Assembly (NCBI GenBank): GCA_031835245.1
Contig: JAVKOQ010000212.1
Span: forward strand, 47,501-90,543
Length of the DNA stretch: 43,043 nt
Origin: Balamuthia mandrillaris
Taxonomy: Eukaryota; Discosea; Longamoebia; Balamuthiidae
Direction of reading: 5' to 3'
The translations under genes and the position numbers were made by a program. The stretch's first letter is position 1. Each line of letters starts with the position of its first letter. The notes beneath the pieces are model-generated. The model was not told the DNA's origin and searched no databases. It saw only the letters and a list, made by a program, of their open reading frames with translations. Positions 1-8,667 of the stretch are shown in pieces.

Positions 1-60
1 CTTCATTCAAGTTGTAGAAGTCATATAATTTGCTTTCATTGTAAGAATATTGGACTGGTT

Positions 61-92
61 GGAAGTGCACACATATGCACAATTCAAGATTG
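61..92 (-). repeat. isolated copy of the palindromic minisatellite unit
   Basis: The reverse strand here reads AATTGTGCATATGTGTGCAC followed by TTCC, the same unit that is tandemly repeated at 1340-1955. It lies outside the terminal inverted repeat that starts near 176 and is in the opposite orientation, so the unit is not confined to the element's interior. Length and palindromic core match; the flanks do not extend the similarity. Confidence 0.55.
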
Positions 93-175
93 ATGAAGTA
101 TTGTAAGCCATAAAGGAAATTGAAAGTAATAAAGAAAATATGATGCAAAAAAATGACAATAATGTTGAAAAACTA

Positions 176-360
176 TGTTGATGGGGAATAACCCTGTGGA
201 TTAAGAAAGGGACGGCATGTAAGCGACTCTGGGTTTATTCACAAGAAAAGGGGTGTGGACCAAAGTGTGTGCTTTGAATGTGTCACGAGGAAAAGGGGAA
301 AATAAAAAGGGCGAGAAAATTTGGAGGTATCAGGGAGAGTGTCGACAAGAAGTCATAATA
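176..360 (+). repeat. left terminal inverted repeat (~185 bp)
   Basis: It begins GTTGATGGGGAATAACCCTG and aligns with the reverse complement of 4010-4195 with only scattered substitutions (for example GTTGATAGGAAATAACCCTG at the other end). It includes a TGTCGAC site near 340. Confidence 0.85.
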
Positions 361-702
361 GTTGGTTTTCCAACAACTATAAGAATGATATTCACATAGT
401 TCAAAAAAATCAAAAAACTAAACTGAACAGAAATAGTTCTAGACAGTTTTTATTGTTGGTTGCAGAACAAGCAATTCCAGTGTAGAACATCATGCCAATT
501 AATGTACAACCCAGAAAAGCCACAGCAATTCCAATTCAAAACTATAGAGGAAGAAAAAAAGCCAATCAGAAAAATGGGCATGAAATTTCAAGATGCTCTA
601 AATTATTTTTCTGGCCAGAAAAATTTAGTTGCAGTTTTTTTTTATATTACACACACTTTCACACTTCCCAAGCACTTTTGTGATTTCTTTATCAACAACA
701 TG

Positions 703-984
703 GCCCAATCTGTAAACCTTACCATTGCTGAGTTAAAAGAAAAGCTTTTGCAACAAGGCATTTCTTTTGACCATAGAGCTAAAAAGGCGAATCTGCAAGC
801 ACTCTATGATGATATGACCAACAAGGGGAAAGAAAAAGAGGATGCTCCAAAGGATTACCAGTGGATATTGCGTCAAGGCTCTGCTGAAGTAGTCCAGCCA
901 TACTATGAGGACAGCAGTGTGCATAATGAGCTTGCACAACTTCAATGGTCAGTATTGAGTGAAAGATTTGTGAAAAAAAACTGA
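703..984 (+). CDS. SAP-like fragment inside the left element
   Basis: The open segment runs from about 460 to 984, but the convincing part starts at the Met near 703 (MAQSVNLTIAELKEKLLQQG). This helix-turn-helix pattern with the later KKANLQAL stretch resembles a SAP domain, a short DNA-binding module found in nuclear proteins and in some transposon proteins. Upstream residues look like translated non-coding DNA. It sits inside the inverted-repeat element and probably belonged to its coding capacity. It is now a fragment with no recognisable partner domain. Function is not assigned beyond possible DNA binding. Confidence 0.35.
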   Translation, partial: AQSVNLTIAELKEKLLQQGISFDHRAKKANLQALYDDMTNKGKEKEDAPKDYQWILRQGSAEVVQPYYEDSSVHNELAQLQWSVLSERFVKKN

Positions 985-1339
985 AATGGTAGAGCTGCAA
1001 ACCATTACAATGAAAGGTTTGTCAATTTTTATGTTCACTCCCTATTTTATCATTTTGTATGCATTTTCTGGACTAGTGCAGATGCAAAGATATTCTTGTG
1101 TTGGTAAAATCAACAACACTTATTTCAAGACTCCTCATGTTGGATCCGTCCTGGACCCTCAGCTCTTCTTTTTTTATATCCCCCATCCTTCCTTTCTCCT
1201 CTTTCCCTTTCTCTTAGTGTACTTTGAAGCAACATCAGAGATTCACTCTTGTTGTCCTTTCTCTATTCTCTTGAATACACTTCTTGTCTCATCACTGACT
1301 TTTTTATTCCTAAGGTTGGATTCAACCAACACTCGCACT

Positions 1340-1955
1340 TTCCTTTCTTTTGATTTGCACATATATGCATATTTCCCTCTCAGCACTTTCTCTCCTTGGA
1401 TTTGTGCATGCATGTGCACTTCCTTTCCTTCAATTTGCGCATGTATGCGCACTTCCCTCCTTGCACTTCCTCTCCTTTAATTTGTGCATGCATACGCACT
1501 TTCCTTCCTGCATTTCCTTTCCTTTAATTTGCACATGTGTGAGCACTTTCTTTCAATTTGCATATATGTGTGCACTTCCTTTCTTTCGATTAGTACATGT
1601 GTGTGCACCTCCTCTCCTTTGATTTGCACATGCATGTGCACTTCCCTCTCTGCATTTCCTTTCCTTCAATTTGTACATATATATACACTTTCTTTCAATT
1701 TGCACATGCCTACACACTTCCTTTCTTTCTATTTGCACATGTGTGTGCATTTCCTTTCTTTTGATTTGTGTATGTATGCACATTTCCTTTTTTTTGATTT
1801 GCACAAGCATGTGCATTTCCATTCCTTCAATTTGCACATACATGTACATTTCCTTTCCTGTACTCCCTTTCTTGTGCATTTCCTTTCTTTTGATTTGCGC
1901 ATGTGTACACACTTCCTCTCCTTTGATTTGTCCATGCATGGGCACTTCCTTTACT
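1340..1955 (+). repeat. minisatellite of 16 palindromic hairpin units
   Basis: Sixteen degenerate units of about 32-55 bp each contain [A/G]ATTTG followed by a 14-16 nt palindrome and then a pyrimidine-rich spacer such as TTCCTTTCCTT. Cores include GCACATGCATGTGC, GCGCATGTATGCGC, CCATGCATGG and GTACATATATATAC. The two arms of each core vary together, so each unit can fold into a hairpin although its sequence changes. The many overlapping open frames here are by-products of the pyrimidine spacers, not genes. Confidence 0.85.
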
Positions 1956-2837
1956 TCTGAGTGGAATTTCTGTTGCCATTGAATTAACTCATTTATGTTC
2001 AAAAAGGTTGGTATTGTAGTGTTTCAAAAAAGTCAAAACTTATTTTAGTCAATGCCTTTGATGCTGATGACATAAACAATATGCTTCCAATGCTCTTGGC
2101 TGAGCTTCCAGAGGACATATGATTAAATGCCCAAAACAAGGAATACCTTTGCTTGGGTGGCAATACTCATTGTACCATATTAATTGAGTGTAATAAAGGG
2201 CAAATGATGTGGATTGCAAAAATCATTCCATTGAACCAGGATGGCCTGTTACCTTCCTTGTCCATGTTGGAAAAGGTAGACAATTGAAAGAGGTGAGCAC
2301 AGATATATTAACCATTTTGTTAAAAAGCTTGTAGTATGGGACAATAGAGCATATATAGAGTATGTAGCTCATGAGTCTGATTGGGACAAAGTGTTAATGA
2401 CAATGAAGTATCTTCAACAACATGGCACTTAAAAAAAGAAAGTATAAGGTTAGCATTTTACATGGTATTACCATTCTTTTTAATGTTGAAATCTGTTGTT
2501 AGACTAATAAGAGTAAATTTGCAAGACCAATGCACAGTATGGCAACAGTAATAGTACTGGAGCTCAACTATCTAAAGATATACTGTGCCAGTATACAACA
2601 ATAGCAAAGTTGATGTTACAACGTCCTTTAACCAAAGCATATATTACTGAGATTCACACACACAATCCAAAAGGATTGCCTTTTAGTGTGTTAGCTTTGT
2701 TGGGAACTGTTGTCTCAAATGCAGATGATGCAGCTTTGTTGGCAGCTTACAAGGCTGCAATAGCAACAGAGGAAAAAGTAACCAAGGTGGGCTTTATCCA
2801 GTTGGTACACATTTTTACAGTTGTTTTATAGTAGTAT

Positions 2838-2868
2838 GTTGGATTTGTGCATGTGTATGCATTTGGGT
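2838..2868 (+). repeat. stray minisatellite unit
   Basis: GGATTTGTGCATGTGTATGC followed by ATTTGG matches the unit of 1340-1955 but lies about 900 bp away, in the same orientation, between two coding fragments of the element. Confidence 0.5.
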
Positions 2869-4009
2869 TTAAAATTTTATTAACCAAATAAAATTTTTCA
2901 TTAGGTAAAAACCTTCATTGCCAGCAATTGTATAGCCAATGAAGTTGATTTGCTTCAATGCAACCAGGAGGTGTTAAATGCATTCTTGGCTGAGTTATCT
3001 CAACAAGTTGAAATTGGTTCTTATAATGTTAATTACTCCAAGAATGATGAACCTGGACCACTCTTTTGAGCAGCATTATGTAAGGCCATAAACCAAAAAG
3101 ATCCTTTACCAAACACCATGGAGTTGTTTGATGTGGAAAATAGTGAGGTATGTGTTTTTTGGTATATTTTATTTTCTAAGGAAAAGCTCATCTTGTTGAT
3201 GATTTTAGATTGGTGACACAATCAGCAAAAAGAGAAAGAAGCCAGTTGCTTTTGGTACTCAAAAAAAACAACATACAACAGTACATCCACAGAAAGCTAA
3301 GCAAGTGGAAAAAGAGGAAGAGAAAGAAAAGGAAGATGTGAAAGAGGATGAGGCTGATAATAGGTTGCTGGAGGGAAGTTGGCTGGAAAGGGAATTAAAG
3401 AAAAAGCTCTTGCCTTTGCTTGTTTAGCACAAAAGCATTGATATCTTGCTTTTTCTACCCATTTTTTGGACAATCAAAAAGAAAGCATTATTCAACGTCT
3501 TAGTGCTCTAACAGTAAACCACATTATTCAACGTGGATTGGCCTTTCAATAACAATTTAAATCATCTTTTCTTTTTTCTTCTTTCCAATCCTCTATTATC
3601 AAGTCAGCTATATCCAAGCATCCTTATTTAGCATCATCACAACAAAAGAGAAAAATGAAAAAGAAGAAAGTGATAATAGTGATGATTAATGTATATAAGA
3701 TGATGCAATTGTTCATCACTTTTATACAATAAATTTGGCTTTTAAAAGTATTTTTTGATAAACTTAATTGTTTTTTGTCAATCCTAAACTATTTATTTAA
3801 TATTTTTCCAAAGTAATTTAAAATTATTTTGCAAAAATAATTTCCAAAAAGGACACCTTTTTTAGTTTAAAACATGTTAAGTAATTGGTTTTTCCACTAT
3901 AGGGGGTCACGGCCTTTTTGGTTGCTAACTTATTTTTTCTTTGTTGGTTTTTTTCTGTGAATTTTTTTGAACAAAGAAAAAAAAAAAACCATGCCAAAGC
4001 ATGCAACCT

Positions 4010-4195
4010 TACATTATGACTTCTCGTTGACACTCTTCCCAATACTTCCAAATTTTCTCACCCTTTTTATTTTCCCCTTTTCCTTATGACACATTCAAAG
4101 CACACACTTTGGTCCAACCCCTTTTCTTGTGAATAAACCCAGAGTCACTTATGTGCTGTCCCTTTCTTGGTGTACAGGGTTATTTCCTATCAACA
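4010..4195 (-). repeat. right terminal inverted repeat (~185 bp)
   Basis: This is the inverted partner of 176-360. It ends near CAAC at 4191-4194 and is followed by a purine-rich run of GGAGAG type (4197-4260). Confidence 0.85.
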
Positions 4196-5849
4196 AGAGG
4201 AGAGAAAAAGGAGAGGGGAGGAGGGAGCAGAGGGGAGCAGAGGAAAGGAGAGAAAAGGAGATGTTGTAAAATAAAAATGGGAATGATAGCAGAGACAAAG
4301 TAAGTACGAGACCTGAACTTAATTTACTAAAGTAAAGAATACAAGTAAAGTATTTTGTTGTAAGTTGTCTTAAGAGGAAAGAAAAAGAAACATGTAAAGG
4401 CAGTATTTAAACTAGAAGAAAGATCCATAAAAGAACAAAGCATAAAATGGAAGAGAAAGAGAGAAAAGGAAACATCAAGAAAGGAGAAAGGGAAGATAAG
4501 AAGTTTTCTCAAGTCGACAGCAGAAGGAGAACTTGGCAGAAAAAAGAGCCACTATGTTGGAGTTTTCCAACAGAGAGGGGAGGAGAGAGGAGAAGAGCAA
4601 CCTACTATTCCAATAGTGTGGCCATTGCAATACCCCTTGAGGGTTGAGGACTCTATAGTACGTAGAAAGTGTTGTTTTCTTTGTTTTGGCATCTGTGGAA
4701 GAGAACAAGGAGGAACTATGTTTGTGTAGCTCCTAAAGGTAACGTCTTACTTTGTGGTAGACATGCCCAAAAGGCTGACTGAACTAGACTCCCAGTGTAC
4801 AGAGGATCTGCCAAATACTGGCACAATATACTCAGTAGGGATAGGTGCAGAAGAATAGATTGGAAGATTTTGACACCGTCAGAGGATGTTTAACAAAACA
4901 TGAGAAAGAATGGTGACAATAAATTCCAAAACATTAACATTTAACATCTATAACAAAAAACCCATTTTCTTGCTTTGTTCTCCTTCTTAATCAAATCTTT
5001 GTGTTGGGGCATGTTATTTGCTTCCATCTTGTTATTCCCCTTTTGTTTCTACAAAAAAAGACTAAAAACTAAGAAATCTAATGTCAACATGAACAAAAAA
5101 GATAGCCAGTGTTTCTGCTTTTTGCTGCCACATCAGCTTTCCACCATAGTAGACCAGACATGAGGATAGATAAAAGTGATGTAGAGAGATAAAAGATAAT
5201 CCTGAATGACCTTACTGAAAAGTCGTGTTGCCATAAAGGCACGAGAAGGGAATGCAAAATATTTTAAGGTATTTAAATAAAGGAAAATTAAAAGAATGGG
5301 AAATATAAAAAGAATGTTGATTTAAAAAACCAGGTAACGGCAATGTAAAGTCTTGCAACGACTATAAGTACATTTGCAGAAGAGGACATTGTGGTGGCAT
5401 ATGAAACCTGCTGAGGAAACTGGTGGAAACCACATTTACCATGGACAATGCAAATAGTGACAGAATGTATGCCAGAGAATGGAAGGCGGGAGAATTGGCC
5501 AGAAAAGAGGTGTGTGCAGCATTACCCTAACACTACCATGCAGAGAGCAAGTGACAAAAGGAGCAAAAACATGTTTGTTGCGCATTTAACAAGTGCCGTT
5601 GGTGGCGGTGTGCCAATACCACAAATCTGGACTCCAAGAGACAGCGCCTGTTTGGTACATTCTCATCTGTGAAGCATTGTTGAACTGGCTGGCACCAGGA
5701 AAACATATTGCTTGTTTGTGTATCAATCCGCGACATGTGTGCATTGAACCTCTTTGGCTGAACATCAGGCGGAGGAAATGCTGCCCCTATCCTGATGGCA
5801 AGTGCACATGTACTGCAGAGAATGAAGTGGAAAAGTGTGTGATATCAGA
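4196..5849. other. spacer without recognisable genes
   Basis: About 1.65 kb of AT- and purine-rich DNA. Open frames of 60-97 codons occur on both strands, but none shows family motifs, codon periodicity or credible splice structure. It probably consists of old repeat debris between the left element and the F-box region. I see no RNA gene in it. Confidence 0.6.
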
Positions 5850-6080
5850 TCAGGGGGAGCATCCCTCTACCACGCCCAGCATTTGAAGCACCGTCTGCCA
5901 AAAGTGCTCCTGCTTCAGTATTTGTAAGAACCGTTTGCAAACCAAATGGCAGTGGAAGAGCTCGTTGCCACCGCCATGCATATCACTCACCTACTGTGCC
6001 AGCATGTTCAGCTGCAACTCGCTCGGCAGCTCTAAGAACAGGAGGTGGAGAGGTGGAGCATCCTCCCGCTTGTTCTCCAT
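5850..6080 (-). pseudogene. decayed inverted copy of the F-box/SPRY gene (F-box exon)
   Basis: Read on the minus strand from an ATG at 6080, this segment aligns with the first exon of the F-box/SPRY gene at 6531-6846. FLELPSELQLNMLAQ here matches FLELPRELQLNTLVW there, and CHLVCKRF...WQTVLQM is shared. The DNA also aligns over runs such as CCACTGCCATTTGGTTTGCA. The reading frame is interrupted in the middle and similarity fades after GVVEGCS. No SPRY exons were found further along. The copy lies about 450 bp from the intact gene in opposite orientation, so it is an inverted duplication that has decayed. The shared initiator-Met region supports the start chosen for the intact gene. Confidence 0.8.
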
Positions 6081-6530
6081 CTCGCCTTCCTCTCTTCCTG
6101 CCCAACTAAGACAGTTTGATATAAGGTTGATAATGCCTTTTCAGCGCCGGCTTGCTGCTTCAGCTCTTTGTGTTGTTCCACATTCTGCTTTCATCTCTTA
6201 TGTTGAGAAGGAGTTTGGAGGATGCTGTATCATGCAGCTCTTTTGACAACCTAGTCGTTGCAAAGGACACCAGAACAAAGCATTAGCGCGGAACTGCCGC
6301 AAGTGAATGACAAAGGCCTGGGTCCGCAGCTCATCGGTGTGGCTCCTGAGAAGGCCATCATACTTGTCGTCGATGACTACCTCGGCGGCTGGTACCCGAA
6401 GCCCAACCCCAACAACACTGGCAGAACAGGAGGCGGCGCTTCTGGCCAGGACATCTTCTTCCCGTTGGAAGTGTCGGCCGGTTTCATCACAAGTAGAACC
6501 ATCGCTGAAAATCAGAAAAAACAAAAAGAA

Positions 6531-7506
6531 ATGCAAGAAGACGAGCACGGCGGTGTTGGTCCGCACCACTTCCCGTTCTTGGAGCTGCCGAGGGAATTAC
6601 AGCTGAACACCTTGGTATGGTTGGTTCCTTTGGTGACCAGCCACAACAACAACAACACTACCGAGCCCAATGATGGCAAGGACCTCTACCACTGCCATTT
6701 GGTTTGCAAACGGTTCCGGCAAGTGTTGCAACAAGATTACTTTTGGCAAACGGTGCTTCAAATGAGCGGCGTGGTGGAGGAGGGTTGCTCCTCCCTTCCT
6801 GACGGCGTCCACAGTTGGAAGGAACTCTATCAGCTGCAATGCAAGTGTTTTTCTAATCTTTCTTTTCTGTCTTTCTTTTTTAGTTCTTGTTATTTTTCTT
6901 CTTCTTGTTCCTGATCTTTCACTTCTTCTACTGCCACTAGAACGATTACTTCTTCTTCTGCTGCTGCTTCTGTTTCTTCTGTTTCTTCTTCTTCTTCTTC
7001 TTCTTGTGCTTCTTCTTCTTCTTCTTGTTCTTCTTCTTCTTCTTCTTGTTCTTCTTCTTCTTCTTCTTCTTCTTCTTCTTCTTCTTCTTCTTCTTCTTCT
7101 TCTTCTTCTTCTTCTTCTTGCTTCTTGCTTCTTGCTTCTTCTGCTTATTCTTCATTTTCGTATTCTTCTCCTTCAGACATACATTTGGTGGCGGAAGAAG
7201 ACAGTGATGACTTGCTTCGCATTGACAATTGGAAGCGAACGGTGACCCTCGTTGGCAAACACCTGTATCATACCCGACTTTATGGCTCTCGCAATTGGTT
7301 TTCTGGTTTCGTCTCTTTTGTTCTCTTACTCTCTCCCTCCTCCCTCCCTCCCTCCCTCCCTCCCTCCCTCCCTCCCTCCCTCCCTCCCTCCCTCCCTCCC
7401 TCCCTCCCTCCCTCCCTCCCTCCCTCCTCCCTCCCTCCCTCCTCCTCCTCCCTCCCTCCCTCCCTCCCTCCCTCCCTCCCTCCCTCCCCTCCCTCCCTCC
7501 CTCCCT

Positions 7507-7554
<48 letters not shown>

Positions 7555-8242
7555 TTTCCTTCATCTTTTTCATTCTTCTTATAGTTTGTAGTTTCTTTCT
7601 TACCTTGTATCTATCTCTTTATGACACATGATGCTCAACAGGACTGCACTATTGGGAAGTAACAATTGATTACACGGACAATCAGATCTACATAGGAGTG
7701 CTTCCATCAGAAGCCTGCAACACAAATAATGGCCTCATCGGTGGTGCACATTACTCTGGTAACCCCTTGTTGTGTTTATTCCTCTTGTGTTGCCTTCCCT
7801 CTGCCTGCTTTTTTCGGCTCTCTCTGTCTTATGATAAACATTTGATGACGCTAATGCAGTTCTAATGCAAAGGATGGAGCATAACGCCCTACACCGGCGA
7901 GATAAAAGGCAACCATGGAAAAGATGTGCAACCGCCACCAAAAAACTTCAGATGGTTTCACCAGGGAGATGTTATCGGCGTTTGTTTGGATATTGATGCA
8001 GGTTTGCTTTTTTTAAAAAAAATATTTTGAAATGAAAGGAGTAACGACGGCTTGAAAACAAACGACCAAACAACACAACAGGGAGGCTGGATTATTGGTA
8101 TAACGGCGAGTACTTGACAGGGTTACAAGCAGAGAGCATAAAACATCAGAAGCCCTATCGTGCGGCCATCAGCCTCATGAATCCAGGTGAAAAAGTCACG
8201 TTTACCTTTTGTGCCAAAATGCCTTCAAATATCCCTTCATAA
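6531..8242 (+). CDS. F-box and SPRY domain protein, FBXO45-like
   Basis: Five exons: 6531-6846, 7177-7305, 7642-7758, 7873-8001 and 8082-8242, giving about 283 residues, almost the length of animal FBXO45 (286). Residues ~15-90 form an F-box (FLELPRELQLNTL, then CHLVCKRFRQVL), which would bind SKP1 in an SCF-type ubiquitin ligase. The rest is a SPRY domain (GLHYWEVTID, IYIGVLPSE, GVCLDID, LDYWYNGEYL), the likely substrate-binding part. The start at 6531 is supported by the duplicated pseudogene; the frame is open upstream to 6258 without an ATG. The first donor (6845 or 6847) is the weakest boundary; 6847 keeps the frame. Intron 1 carries a long (CTT)n tract and intron 2 a long (CCCT)n/(CT)n tract. 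Family assignment is firm; FBXO45 orthology is inferred. Confidence 0.85.
6960..7140 (+). repeat. (CTT)n microsatellite in F-box/SPRY intron 1
   Basis: An almost pure CTT tract with a few TTG/TGC interruptions, filling most of intron 6847-7176. It is pyrimidine on the sense strand and ends in an ordinary acceptor (CTCCTTCAG). Confidence 0.95.
7331..7548 (+). repeat. (CCCT)n and (CT)n compound microsatellite in intron 2
   Basis: More than 30 CCCT units with a few CTC interruptions are followed by about 20 CT units, occupying intron 7306-7641. The complementary strand is (GGGA)n, a pattern able to form G-quadruplexes; the sense strand could form an i-motif. Open frames through it (poly Pro/Ser/Leu or Gly/Arg/Glu) are repeat artefacts. 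Confidence 0.95.
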
Positions 8243-8399
8243 GGAACAAGACGACTCTGTTCTTTCTCTATTTCAGGAATGCGAATAAAGAGCAGGTCTC
8301 CTGGCAACAATGATCTTTTTTTTTCGGAAGGTCATTACCAGTATGCATGTTGTTGTGCAAAACAAAGAAAAAGAAACCCACATAAAAGAAGAGACTCTT

Positions 8400-8471
8400 T
8401 AGCAGAGAGAGGTTTCGATCCTCTGACCTGTGGGTTATGGGCCCACCACGCTTCCACTGCGTCACTCTGCT
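8400..8471 (-). tRNA. initiator tRNA-Met (CAT anticodon)
   Basis: Seventy-two nucleotides on the minus strand fold as a complete cloverleaf without intron: acceptor AGCAGAG/CTCTGCT, D stem ACGC/GCGT, anticodon stem GTGGG/CCCAC around loop CCCATAA, T stem AGAGG/CCTCT, discriminator A. Initiator hallmarks are present: the A1-U72 pair, G-C pairs at the base of the anticodon stem, and the T loop ATCGAAA in place of TTC. The internal B box (GGATCGAAACC) and a downstream T run near 8383-8387 fit polymerase III transcription. It lies between the F-box/SPRY gene and the 3' end of the Kelch gene. Confidence 0.95.
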
Positions 8472-8598
8472 GTATGTTAACCTTCTGGGAGATGCTATGG
8501 AATATGGAACGGATGGAGAAAAGTGAAATGTTATTATGCAAGGTGAGCACAGGCGAAACGAGTTCCTGTGCTCTCCCTTTCTTCTTTATTATCCTACA

Positions 8599-8602
8599 AA
8601 AG

Positions 8603-8642
<40 letters not shown>
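8599..8642 (+). repeat. (CT)n microsatellite
   Basis: About 22 CT units in the gap between the tRNA and the Kelch gene's 3' end. Confidence 0.95.
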
Positions 8643-8645
<3 letters not shown>

Positions 8646-8667
8646 TCTCCCTCCTCTCTAGGTTTGT

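Larger units (their letters stand above)
176..4195. mobile_element. broken, unclassified element with long terminal inverted repeats
   Basis: Bases 176-360 and 4010-4195 are near-identical inverted repeats of about 185 bp, sharing long exact runs such as GGGTTTATTCACAAGAAAAG. They bound about 4.0 kb of AT-rich DNA. The interior holds a SAP-like coding fragment (near 703-984), a weak fragment near 2610-2800, a charged Lys/Glu-rich fragment near 3208-3426 and a large minisatellite. No transposase, polymerase, integrase or capsid motif was recognised, so the family is unassigned; a DNA transposon is the simplest reading. No target-site duplication is obvious. The coding fragments are interrupted several times, so it looks like a fossil. 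The modest divergence of the two ends suggests it is not extremely old. Confidence 0.75.

Noticed and set aside
5593-5886. 97-codon plus-strand open frame with several Cys
   Set aside because: It is partly antisense to the decayed F-box copy and has no recognisable domain or spliced partner.
6952-7631. Several open frames of 67-201 codons on both strands
   Set aside because: They are translations of (CTT)n and (CCCT)n repeats (poly Leu/Ser/Pro/Lys/Gly) lying in two introns.
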